A stretch of DNA of 64,000 bases from Actibacterium sp. MT2.3-13A (lineage in GTDB: Bacteria; Pseudomonadota; Alphaproteobacteria; Rhodobacterales; Rhodobacteraceae), in contig NZ_JAGSOU010000001.1 of assembly GCF_018139985.1 (NCBI RefSeq), positions 62,001-126,000 of the forward strand. The letters run 5' to 3'. The position numbers were made by a program, and so were the translations under genes. Positions within the stretch are counted from its first letter, which is position 1, and every line of letters starts with the position of its first letter. Positions 6,774-14,199 of this stretch are shown here, piece after piece. The notes below the pieces were generated by a model. It was not told the DNA's origin and ran no database searches. It saw only the letters and a list, made by a program, of their open reading frames with translations.

Positions 6774-7529
6774 ATGCGAAACGTGCGGCTGCTCGAACTG
6801 ATTTGGCAAGGAGATGTTACAACCTCAGGGAGTAACGCCACACGCCGCATGGCCGGGTTGCTCAAGGGGTTGCTGCCGGTGCGCGCCGTGCATCTGAGCG
6901 CGACTGCGGGCGTTGACCGGGTCTGCATCCTGTCGGACGAGACCGAGCTGCTGCCGGGGCTGCCCCTGGGCGATGTTCTGGTCGAGGAACTGGGCATCGA
7001 CGTCCCTTACGGGACCGCGATCGTGATCAGCGAGGAGGACGGCCAGGACGGGCCGACCACGGACGAGGACATGTCCTACAATCTCGGCATGGTCGTGGGC
7101 AACGCGCTGCTCGACGTCATCAGCCGCAATGTCTTTCCCCTGCACCGGGAAAGCTCCGCACTCTACGTCATGGGTTGCTCCTATCACAGCATGGCCAGCG
7201 GCTCTGGCCTGCAGCACCTCGGTCTCAAGCCCGCGCATTTCCGGGCAGGGCTCGCGGCCTCTCTGGGCGCATTCTGGTCGGGCGCGCAGCACAGCCGGGT
7301 CGAGACCAGCGGCCTGTTCCTTCAGCAGGACTTCCTGGCCAGCCCGCGGCTGCGCCGCTACCTCGCGACGATCGACGCCGGCTTCTCCGCGCCCAGACCC
7401 GAGCAGATCGGCGCGGGGCTGATGCATTTCCCTGGTGGCGCGCGCAGCTACGACCAATGGCTGGGGCTGGTTCAGAACGCGGTGATGGACCGGCTTGGCG
7501 CGCATACCGCCCGGCTCTGCGACAGTTGA
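6774..7529 (+). CDS. unknown protein of the flagellar island
   Basis: About 251 residues if translation starts at the ATG of MRNVRLLELIWQGDVTT. ATG at 6663 would add 37 residues encoded by unusually AT-rich DNA and is less likely. The protein is soluble, with no signal peptide or membrane helix. Recognisable stretches such as LGIDVPYGTAIVISEEDGQD, SLGAFWSGAQHSRVETSG and MHFPGGARSYDQW match no family I know. It sits between motB and the island's sigma factor gene on the same strand, so a regulatory or assembly role in motility is a guess from position. Confidence 0.65.
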   Translation: MRNVRLLELIWQGDVTTSGSNATRRMAGLLKGLLPVRAVHLSATAGVDRVCILSDETELLPGLPLGDVLVEELGIDVPYGTAIVISEEDGQDGPTTDEDMSYNLGMVVGNALLDVISRNVFPLHRESSALYVMGCSYHSMASGSGLQHLGLKPAHFRAGLAASLGAFWSGAQHSRVETSGLFLQQDFLASPRLRRYLATIDAGFSAPRPEQIGAGLMHFPGGARSYDQWLGLVQNAVMDRLGAHTARLCDS

Positions 7530-7561
7530 GCGGCAGCGCCAGCGCGTCGGCGGGCCGGACT

Positions 7562-7578
7562 TTAACCAACAGTTAACC
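7562..7578 (+). promoter_or_regulatory. perfect CtrA box before the sigma factor gene
   Basis: TTAACCAACAGTTAACC matches TTAA-N7-TTAAC exactly. It lies 77 bp before the sigma factor start and in front of a CAAGNATA palindrome, in a gap without other coding sequence. It is the best CtrA match in the window; CtrA entry into the flagellar hierarchy at this point is inferred. Confidence 0.6.
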
Positions 7579-7615
7579 AGAGTTTTCTTTCAAGTAGCAT
7601 CCGGTTGTGCTTCTC

Positions 7616-7636
7616 TATTCTTGCGAGACAAGGATA
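7616..7636. promoter_or_regulatory. near-perfect CAAGNATA palindrome before the sigma factor gene
   Basis: TATTCTTG at 7616-7623 and CAAGGATA at 7629-7636 form an inverted repeat with a 5-bp spacer; the arms extend one further base each side (CTATTCTTG and CAAGGATAG, one mismatch). It ends 18 bp before the ATG, so it may overlap the promoter or leader of the sigma gene. A dimeric regulator site is the simplest reading. Confidence 0.5.
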
Positions 7637-7654
7637 GTGCGAGGCATTCTTTCT

Positions 7655-8401
7655 ATGTCCATCACCTACCTGGCAGCGATGAGAGAGCCGCTCCTGCCTG
7701 TCGAGCAGGAGCGCGACGCCCTGCGCAGGTGGCAGGAAGACGGCGACCGCAACGCGCTGGAGCTGTTGCTGCGCTCGCACGCCCGTCAGGCCTGGTCGCA
7801 GGCGTCACGCTGGACCAACAACCCCGTGCATCTCGAGGATCTCGCCGCCGAGGGAATGATCGGGCTGATGCGCGCCGCGGACAATTTCAACCGCGCCCTC
7901 GACGTGCGCTTCTCCACCTATTCCTCGTGGTGGGTCATGACCTCGATCTCGACCGCGCTGACCCGGGTCAAGACGGTGATCGACATCCCGCCCCGCGCCT
8001 ATATCGACGCCCGCATGGGCCGACTGATCGGCGAGGAGGCCGCGCAGGCGCAGATGGCGATCCATGGACAGGTCGCGCTGGACGCACCGCTGGGCGAGGA
8101 TGGCATTCCAGCGGCGGACCGCCTGCCCAGCCCGGACCTGACGCCGGAAGAGGCGGTGGTGGCCCGCTCCTCGCAGGGCCTGCTGGAGCGCATGCTGCAC
8201 GAGGCACTCGACGCACTCGATCCCGTCGAGGCGGAGATCATCCGCCGCCGCAAGCTGAAAACCATGCCCGACCACGTCGCGGTGGTGGCAACCGATCTCG
8301 GCATGCCGCGCGAACGGCTGCGGCAGGTCGAGAACCGGGCGCTGATGCGGCTGCGCCGGCAGCTGCTCGAATCCGGGTTCCACCTGGCGCTGCTGAATTA
8401 G
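7655..8401 (+). CDS. RpoH-like sigma-70-family factor of the flagellar island
   Basis: A 248-residue sigma factor. Region 2 spans about residues 36-105 (LEDLAAEGMIGLMRAADNFNRA, then DVRFSTYSSWWVMTSI, the 2.3-2.4 helix). Region 4 spans about 185-245 (ALDPVEAEIIRRRKLK; DLGMPRERLRQVENRAL, the helix-turn-helix). There is no region 1.1. Size and sequence resemble the RpoH (sigma-32) group, but the RpoH-box-like stretch between regions 2 and 3 is not conserved. The start at 7655 is preferred over GTG 7607, which would place the palindrome inside the gene. It precedes fliK and flgD, suggesting a dedicated flagellar sigma in place of FliA. That is inference. Confidence 0.8.
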   Translation: MSITYLAAMREPLLPVEQERDALRRWQEDGDRNALELLLRSHARQAWSQASRWTNNPVHLEDLAAEGMIGLMRAADNFNRALDVRFSTYSSWWVMTSISTALTRVKTVIDIPPRAYIDARMGRLIGEEAAQAQMAIHGQVALDAPLGEDGIPAADRLPSPDLTPEEAVVARSSQGLLERMLHEALDALDPVEAEIIRRRKLKTMPDHVAVVATDLGMPRERLRQVENRALMRLRRQLLESGFHLALLN

Positions 8402-8417
8402 GAGGCGGGCGAAAGCG

Positions 8418-9815
8418 ATGCAAATGGTGTTCACGGCCCGCACGGCGCCGTCCGCAACGGCCGCCGCGACAGGCCCCAAACCCCGCGGCGCGGCCGGGCA
8501 GGCAGAGGGCTTCGCCGCGCTTTTCGCCCGGCTGCGCGCCGGCGCGTCCGGGGCCGCCGCGTCTCCGGCCCTCTCCCTGCCCCGGCAGATCGCGACCCCC
8601 GGCGGCGCGGAGGCCCGGCACGCGGCCCTGGCTGGGCTGATGGCCGGCCTCGAAACCCTCGCCAGCGCCACCACGACCGCACTGAAAGACGCCGAGGCCG
8701 GTGGCGGCGGGCTGGACGCGGCCCAGGCGATCCTCGCCCAGGCGGCCGCCCGGCTGGGCGAGATGCTGCACGCCTTCGACGCCGCGACCGGCGCCGACAG
8801 CCTTCAGACGCTGGGCGCCAATCTCGCCGCGCTGCTGACCGCCCCGGCCACCCCGCCCGCCGCGGTTCCGGCCGATGGCGAGGCCGCCGGGGTGGCGGTG
8901 GCCGAGGCCATGTTCGCGCTCGCCGCCGGCCTGCTCGGGCTGAGCGATGTCGCGTCTGCGTCGGCCCCGTCCGGCCCCGCGCCTGCCCAGGCCGCGCTGC
9001 CGCCCGTCCCGCCCGCGCGGGCCGTCGCGGGGACGGCGGCAATCGCGGAGGCGCCCCCCCGTCCGGCCACGCTGGCCGCGTTGGCCACGCAACAGCAACA
9101 GGGCGCAATCCCCGCGCCGCCGGTCCAGGCGGCCCGACCCGCGCCGCACCCTCCGGTCGCGGGGATGACACCCCAGCCGCCCGGCGCGGACGGCGCCGCG
9201 GACAGCACGCCCGCCGCGCCGCATTCGCGCGCGGCCGAGCTGCTGGTCGCCGCCCTACAGGCCAAGGCCCCCGCCGCCGATGCGGCGCCCCTGCCGCAGG
9301 CGCAGATACCGCAGGCCCCCGCGGCCGAACTGCGCGCGCCCGGCCCGGCCGACCCCGCCGAGACGCGCAGCGCCCACGCGCCTCAGCAGCCCTCGGCCGC
9401 GCCCAGCGGCTTCGCCCGCAGCATCGCCAACCAGATCCGCGGCACCAGCTTCAGCGAGGGTCACACCCGGATCGAACTGTCGCCGCGCGGCCTTGGGACC
9501 ATCGAGATCGACCTGCACGCCGACGAGGCCGGCAAGCTGCGGCTGGTGTTACGGGCTGAAAATCCAAACGTTCTCAATGCGCTGCGCGATCACCGCGGCG
9601 CGCTTCTCGCGGTGCTCGGCGACAGCGGCGTGGCGGTCGAGGACAGCGCCCTCGACTTCGAGGCGTTCGGCCAGCCGCGCCAGCAGCGCGACGACACGGC
9701 CCCGCCCGCGCCCCGCCAGGGAGGCCCCGACGAGAACGACAACAACACCCTCGAGCCGGCCCCGCGCCGGGCGGCCCACCTGCCCGGATCCGGGCGGCTG
9801 GACATCATCACCTGA
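8418..9815 (+). CDS. fliK: flagellar hook-length control protein FliK
   Basis: A 465-residue protein with a long Ala/Pro-rich low-complexity N-terminal part (about 1-325), typical of the exported molecular ruler. The C-terminal Flg_hook domain at about 330-420 contains HTRIELSPRGLGTIEIDLHA and LRLVLRAENPNVLNALRDH, the segment that switches FlhB substrate specificity. A strong GGAGG lies 12 bp upstream of the ATG and right after the sigma factor stop, so the two are co-transcribed. flgD follows 14 bp downstream. Confidence 0.92.
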   Translation: MQMVFTARTAPSATAAATGPKPRGAAGQAEGFAALFARLRAGASGAAASPALSLPRQIATPGGAEARHAALAGLMAGLETLASATTTALKDAEAGGGGLDAAQAILAQAAARLGEMLHAFDAATGADSLQTLGANLAALLTAPATPPAAVPADGEAAGVAVAEAMFALAAGLLGLSDVASASAPSGPAPAQAALPPVPPARAVAGTAAIAEAPPRPATLAALATQQQQGAIPAPPVQAARPAPHPPVAGMTPQPPGADGAADSTPAAPHSRAAELLVAALQAKAPAADAAPLPQAQIPQAPAAELRAPGPADPAETRSAHAPQQPSAAPSGFARSIANQIRGTSFSEGHTRIELSPRGLGTIEIDLHADEAGKLRLVLRAENPNVLNALRDHRGALLAVLGDSGVAVEDSALDFEAFGQPRQQRDDTAPPAPRQGGPDENDNNTLEPAPRRAAHLPGSGRLDIIT

Positions 9816-9829
9816 GAGCAGGAGAGCCC

Positions 9830-10498
9830 ATGACCGTCGACAGCACCAGCGCAGCGCAGCCCGCGGCCCCCGTTGCGGCCAGCCGCAGCGCGATGACCAA
9901 GCTCGGCGCCGATTACGACAGCTTTCTCAGGCTGCTCACGGCGCAGATCGCCAACCAGGACCCGCTCGAACCGATGGATTCGACGACCTTCGTCTCGCAG
10001 CTCGCGCAGCTGTCGCAGGTCGAGCAGTCGATCGTGACCAATGCCAACCTGGAGGGTATCAGCAGCCAGCTGTCGAGCGTGGGGGCGATGGCGGACATGC
10101 AGCTGATCGGGCGCGACGTGACCCTGCCCAGCGGCCGGATCGAGTTGCAGGGCGGCAGCGGAACCTTCTCCTTCCGGCTGAGCGAGGCGGCGCAGAGCGT
10201 CAAGGCCGTGCTGCGCCACGCCGACGGCACGGTCATCCGCGAGATCCGCGGCCTGCCGACCGATCCCGGCACCCGGCACGACCTGGTCTGGGACGGAAAG
10301 GACAGCTATGGCCTGCCGGTGCCCGACGGCGTCTTCGAGGTGGCGATCGAGGCGGTGGATGCCGAGGACGCGCCGGTCTCCTACGCCGGCTACGCCACCA
10401 CGCGGGTCGAGCAGCTGGCCTTCCGCGACGGCGCGCCAATGCTGGTCCTGCGCAACGGCGAGGAGGTCCGCTCGACCCAGGTGCTCGGCATCGAGTGA
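9830..10498 (+). CDS. flgD: flagellar hook-capping protein FlgD
   Basis: A 222-residue hook scaffolding protein. The conserved N-terminal block (DYDSFLRLLTAQIANQDPLE, then STTFVSQLAQLSQVEQ) is the FlgD signature. The remainder forms the Tudor/Fn3-like C-terminal part (TLPSGRIELQGGSGTFSFRL, DLVWDGKDSYGLPVPDG). It is exported and caps the growing hook until FlgE assembly ends. It is the last gene of the + strand block and converges with the fliL-like gene, whose stop is 7 bp away. Confidence 0.95.
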   Translation: MTVDSTSAAQPAAPVAASRSAMTKLGADYDSFLRLLTAQIANQDPLEPMDSTTFVSQLAQLSQVEQSIVTNANLEGISSQLSSVGAMADMQLIGRDVTLPSGRIELQGGSGTFSFRLSEAAQSVKAVLRHADGTVIREIRGLPTDPGTRHDLVWDGKDSYGLPVPDGVFEVAIEAVDAEDAPVSYAGYATTRVEQLAFRDGAPMLVLRNGEEVRSTQVLGIE

Positions 10499-10505
10499 CG
10501 GGCGC

Positions 10506-11018
10506 TTAGCCGCGCGGAACGTCCTTCTTGAAGAAGGACAGGAACAGGACGTCCTCGATCTCGGGGAAACTGGCGTTGAGGTCGGCCCGGATCATGCCCG
10601 ACAGCGCCTCGGTGTCGACGGCCACGCCCTTGAGGATCGGCCCCTGTGCCGCGCGCGTCAGCGAGGCGAGGATGGCGTCGCGCAGCCGCGCCGCGTTCTC
10701 GCCCAGGCGGTAGTGGTTGGCGCTGCGGGAATCCGGCAGCGAAACGCCGAGATCCGCAACCACATAGGTCACGCTGCGCGGCTTTTGGACCGGCACCGTC
10801 ATGCGCCCGAGATTGACCAGATGGGGGCCCGCCGCGGCCCGCTCGCCGGTCGGGACGGCCGCCTCGCCCGCCGCGGCCTCGAAAGGGGCCTCGGCCGCGC
10901 TTTCGATCGCCGCGGCCCTGGTGGGGGCTGGGGCGAGATATTTGCCCGCGCCGTAGCCCGCCGCCAGGCAGGCGGCCGGCACGGCGGCCATCATTACCAG
11001 CATCTGTCTCATGTCCAC
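10506..11018 (-). CDS. second, divergent FliL-like protein
   Basis: A 170-residue protein with an N-terminal signal anchor (MLVMMAAVPAACLAAGYGAGKYL), an Ala-rich linker and a C-terminal domain of FliL type: PHLVNLGRMTVPV, a strand SVTYVVADLGVSLPD, a helix ENAARLRDAILASL and a closing DVLFLSFFKKDV. FliL proteins sit at the stator and basal body. A clear FliL is encoded separately at 30576-31157, so this is a diverged paralogue. It is the last gene of the flgF-flgG-flgA-flgH block, about 80 bp after flgH. Confidence 0.65.
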   Translation of the reverse strand: MDMRQMLVMMAAVPAACLAAGYGAGKYLAPAPTRAAAIESAAEAPFEAAAGEAAVPTGERAAAGPHLVNLGRMTVPVQKPRSVTYVVADLGVSLPDSRSANHYRLGENAARLRDAILASLTRAAQGPILKGVAVDTEALSGMIRADLNASFPEIEDVLFLSFFKKDVPRG

Positions 11019-11100
11019 CCGGTGTCAATTTGCCTCTGCGGTCCATCTCTGGCACCGCATTGGGGCAAAAATCCCAGCGAAGTTGGGCAATTTTTCTGGA

Positions 11101-11868
11101 TTAATACGGCAGAATTACGTCCATGACGTCCTCGCCGTAGCCGCGCGCCTGCTGGCGCGAGATCTGGCCGCGGCCGCCATAGGTGATGCGAGCCTCGGCG
11201 ATCTTGTCGTAGGCGATGGCGTTGTTCATCTGGATGTCCTCGGGGCGGATGATGCCAGCCACGCGCAATTCGCGCAGTTCCTGGTTCACCTTCACCTCCT
11301 GGCGCCCGGCGACCACGAGGTTGCCGTTCGGCAGCTCCTGCACCACCAGCGCCGCAACCTTCAGGCTGATCGTTTCGTTGCGGTTGATCGCGCCCGAGCC
11401 CGAAGCCTGGGTGCCGGAGGACAGATCGACGATATCCCCCGAGGGCAGATCCTCGGCTCCGACGCCGGGCAGGATCTTGTCGATCTGGCTGCCATAGCCG
11501 AAGAACACCGGGAAACCGATCGTGCTGCCGCCCTGCCGCTCGCGCTGGGTGGCGTTGCGCAGCTGCGCCTCGTCGTCGATCTCGATGTTGATGGTCAGGA
11601 TGTCGCCCACCTGGGAGGCGCGCTGATCGGCGAAGAACCCGCCCGAGCCGCGCTCCCACAGCGAGGCCGCCTCGGCACGCTTCCGCAGCTTGCGCGGCTC
11701 CTGCGGGGGCATCGGCACCTGGATGCGGGCGACCTCGGGCATGGCCTCGACGTCCATGCCCACGCCTGACACCCGCGGGTCGCGGTCGAAGACCGGCTCG
11801 CCGCAGCCGCTGAGCGCGGCGGCGGCAAGGGCGAGGAGCGAGACAGCCTGGAACGGATGACGGGTCAT
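11101..11868 (-). CDS. flgH: flagellar L-ring lipoprotein FlgH
   Basis: A 255-residue outer-membrane lipoprotein that forms the L ring. The signal peptide ends in a lipobox (LAAAALSGC, Cys near residue 22). Conserved FlgH segments follow: SLWERGSGGFFADQRASQVGD, TINIEIDDEAQL, and the C-terminal GNLVVAGRQEVKVNQELREL with RVAGIIRPEDI. It overlaps flgA in an ATGA at 11865-11868. The P-ring gene flgI is not here but in the block beginning at 21004. Confidence 0.96.
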   Translation of the reverse strand: MTRHPFQAVSLLALAAAALSGCGEPVFDRDPRVSGVGMDVEAMPEVARIQVPMPPQEPRKLRKRAEAASLWERGSGGFFADQRASQVGDILTINIEIDDEAQLRNATQRERQGGSTIGFPVFFGYGSQIDKILPGVGAEDLPSGDIVDLSSGTQASGSGAINRNETISLKVAALVVQELPNGNLVVAGRQEVKVNQELRELRVAGIIRPEDIQMNNAIAYDKIAEARITYGGRGQISRQQARGYGEDVMDVILPY

Positions 11869-12521
11869 CGGGTGACCTCCACGACTCCCTCGGCGGTGGC
11901 GATCCCGACCACCGAGGCGTTGCTGACGAGATTGACGATCTTGACCTCCTGGCCGCGGTGCGCGTCGGCCAGCGCCCGGCCCGGAGCGGTCAGTTCCAGC
12001 AGGCCGTCGGTGTAGCGGATGGCGACCTTGTCGCCGCGGTCGATGATCCGCGGCGCCTGCACCGACTGCGCCATGACGGGGCGGCCCTGCGCCAGCAGGC
12101 TGCGCACCTGCATGCCCACCAGATCCTCGACCCGCGTCACCGCGAAGCTGCCAACCCGGCCATGCGGCAGGCGCAGCACCCTGAGATCAGCCTCGGCGAT
12201 GATCTCTTCGGGCATCAGGCGACGGACGGGGACCGGCACCGGCACCGTCAGCAGCGCGAGCCCGGTGACGCGGCGCAGTTCCCCCTCGCCGGTCACGGCG
12301 TTGGCGACGAACTGTCCGGTGGCCCTGTCCATCCAGAACGCCGACAGCATCACCGCCTCCTCCAACCCGCCGGCCTTGAGCGTGATCTCGAATTCGCCGG
12401 TGTCCGGCAGGGTGGCGCCAAACTCGGCGCGCGCCTTTTCCTCGATCAGCACGTCCAGCGCCTCGGCCCCGGCGAGGCCGGGCAGCAGCGCCAGCACCAG
12501 AAAGAAAACCAGGCGTTTCAT
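11865..12521 (-). CDS. flgA: flagellar P-ring assembly chaperone FlgA
   Basis: A 218-residue periplasmic protein with a clear signal peptide (MKRLVFFLVLALLPGLAGAE). The C-terminal SAF/FlgA region is seen in PVRRLMPEEIIAEADLRVL, VGMQVRSLLAQGRPV and GQEVKIVNLVSNASVVGIAT. FlgA assists polymerisation of FlgI into the P ring. Its start abuts the flgG stop without a gap and it overlaps flgH by 4 bp, consistent with one transcript. Confidence 0.92.
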   Translation of the reverse strand: MKRLVFFLVLALLPGLAGAEALDVLIEEKARAEFGATLPDTGEFEITLKAGGLEEAVMLSAFWMDRATGQFVANAVTGEGELRRVTGLALLTVPVPVPVRRLMPEEIIAEADLRVLRLPHGRVGSFAVTRVEDLVGMQVRSLLAQGRPVMAQSVQAPRIIDRGDKVAIRYTDGLLELTAPGRALADAHRGQEVKIVNLVSNASVVGIATAEGVVEVTR

Positions 12522-13307
12522 CTACTTGATCTGGTTCGCGGTGGACATCATCTGATCCGCGGTCTCGATCGCCTTGGAGTTCATCTCATAGGCCCGCTGG
12601 GCCGAGATCAGGTCGGTGATCTGCTGGATGATGTTGACGTTCGAATTCTCCAGGTAGCCCTGCCGGATCATCCCGACGCCAGGATCGCCCGGATTGGCCT
12701 GCACCGGATCGCCCGAGGCGACGGTGGAGCGCAGCAGGTTGTTGCCCAGCTGCTTCAGCCCGGCGTCATTGGTGAAGGTCGCCAGCGTCAGCTGTCCCAA
12801 CTCGACCGGCTGGGGATCGTCCTCGACGAAGGCCATGACGGTGCCCTGCTCGCTGACCTCTACCTTGACGGTGTTGTCGGGGAAGACCACGCCCGGATCG
12901 ACCTCGTAGCCCTGCAGCGTCACCAGCTGACCCTCGGCCGAGAGCTGGAACGAGCCGTCTCGGGTATAGGCGCGGCTGCCGTCGGGCAGGTTGACCGCGA
13001 AATAGCCGCGCCCGTCGATCGCCATGTCGAGCTGGTTCTCGGTCTGCGCCAGCCCGCCCTGCGTGTTCAGCCGCACGGTGCCCGCGGTCTGCACGCCCAA
13101 CCCGACATCGACGCCGGTCGGGCGCGTCGAACCCTCGCGCGAGGTCAGCGCGCCCTCGCGTTCGCGGGTCTCGTAGATCAGGTCCTGGAACGCCGCGCGG
13201 CTGGACTTGAAGCCGGTGGTGTTGGCGTTGGCGATGTTGTTTGAGATCACGTCCACGTTGGTCTGCTGGGCAAGCATCCCGGTGGCGGCGATTCCGAGGG
13301 CTTTCAT
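12522..13307 (-). CDS. flgG: flagellar distal rod protein FlgG
   Basis: A 261-residue axial protein. The N-terminal rod signature is MKALGIAATGMLAQQTNVDV with NNIANANTTGFKSSRAAFQD; the C-terminal block is YLENSNVNIIQQITDLISAQ and RAYEMNSKAIETADQM, both forming the coiled D0/D1 helices. Its length fits FlgG. It follows flgF by 25 bp and is directly followed by flgA. Confidence 0.97.
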   Translation of the reverse strand: MKALGIAATGMLAQQTNVDVISNNIANANTTGFKSSRAAFQDLIYETREREGALTSREGSTRPTGVDVGLGVQTAGTVRLNTQGGLAQTENQLDMAIDGRGYFAVNLPDGSRAYTRDGSFQLSAEGQLVTLQGYEVDPGVVFPDNTVKVEVSEQGTVMAFVEDDPQPVELGQLTLATFTNDAGLKQLGNNLLRSTVASGDPVQANPGDPGVGMIRQGYLENSNVNIIQQITDLISAQRAYEMNSKAIETADQMMSTANQIK

Positions 13308-13332
13308 GGCGGGCTCCTTCGCGTTAGGCGGG

Positions 13333-14088
13333 TCAGCCGGTCTGGCCGAGGCGGCGCAGCGTGTCGCGGCGCAGGTCGTCCGCGCCGCTCATCAGCTTGG
13401 CCGCCCGTTCATAGGCTCTCTGGATGGACATCATGCGGGTCATCTCGACGACCGGCTGCACATTGCTGGCCTCGATCGCACCCTGCACGACCTCGGTGTC
13501 GGGATCGGGCACCGGCCGCGCCTGGCCGGGGCGGCTTTCGGGCGGCACGAACAGGCCGTTGCCGATGCGTTCGTAGGATTGCAGGTCGGGCAGGGTGAAC
13601 ACCCCGAGTTGGGCGATCACCCCGCGGCCCTCGGCGGTGATGCTGCCGTCCTTGGTGATGGTGACATTGCTTCCCAGATCGGGGGGCAGCGCGATGGGAC
13701 CGCCGCCGATATCCAGCACGCGGGCGCCGCTCAGCGTGATGAGGTTGCCCTGCGAGTCGAGGCCGAACCGGCCGTCGCGGCCATAAGCCAGCCGCCCCTC
13801 GGGGGTCTGGTAGGAAAACCAGCCCGGCCCCTGCAGCGCCACGTCCAGCGTGTTACCGGTCTGCGTCACCGCGCCCTGCCGCTCATCCAGGTAGGAGCCG
13901 CGATCGACCACGAAGCTCGTGCCGCCTTCCGCGCCCGGACCCTGCGCGTCATGCAGAAAGGAGTCGAAGACGACGCGCTCCCCCTTGAAGCCCGCGGTGT
14001 TGGCGTTGGCGATGTTGTTCGCCGTCACATCCATCTCGCGCCGCATGGCGGTGGCGAGGGAGAGAGAGACATAGATGGAATTGTCCAT
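13333..14088 (-). CDS. flgF: flagellar proximal rod protein FlgF
   Basis: A 251-residue rod protein. It begins MDNSIYVSLSLATAMRREMD with NNIANANTAGFKGERVVFDS and ends VVEMTRMMSIQRAYERAAKL. ATG 14088 is preferred over the TTG at 14115 because FlgF proteins start at MDNS-type sequences. It is first in its block (flgF-flgG-flgA-flgH-fliL-like). Its promoter lies in the 14089-14199 gap shared with the divergent repeat-protein gene. Confidence 0.93.
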   Translation of the reverse strand: MDNSIYVSLSLATAMRREMDVTANNIANANTAGFKGERVVFDSFLHDAQGPGAEGGTSFVVDRGSYLDERQGAVTQTGNTLDVALQGPGWFSYQTPEGRLAYGRDGRFGLDSQGNLITLSGARVLDIGGGPIALPPDLGSNVTITKDGSITAEGRGVIAQLGVFTLPDLQSYERIGNGLFVPPESRPGQARPVPDPDTEVVQGAIEASNVQPVVEMTRMMSIQRAYERAAKLMSGADDLRRDTLRRLGQTG

Positions 14089-14106
14089 GTGCTTGCCCGC
14101 AACTCC

Positions 14107-14142
14107 TAAGAACAAATCGCACAGATATTCGCTCTGTTCTTG
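14107..14142. promoter_or_regulatory. CAAGNATA-related sites between flgF and the divergent secreted protein
   Basis: TGTTCTTG at 14135-14142 (complement CAAGAACA) and TAAGAACA at 14107-14114 face each other in the AT-rich gap, with a weaker CAAGTTTT at 14172. They are variants of the island motif with A-to-C at one position. Their place between two divergent flagellar genes fits a shared regulatory site. Confidence 0.35.
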
Positions 14143-14199
14143 AATACTGTGTATTTTATTCTAGGATATCGCAAGTTTTTTATGGACTGAAGGCTGACC

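Noticed and set aside
7607-7654. GTG start for the sigma factor
   Set aside because: It would put the CAAGNATA palindrome inside the gene and add residues unlike sigma factor N termini; ATG 7655 fits better.
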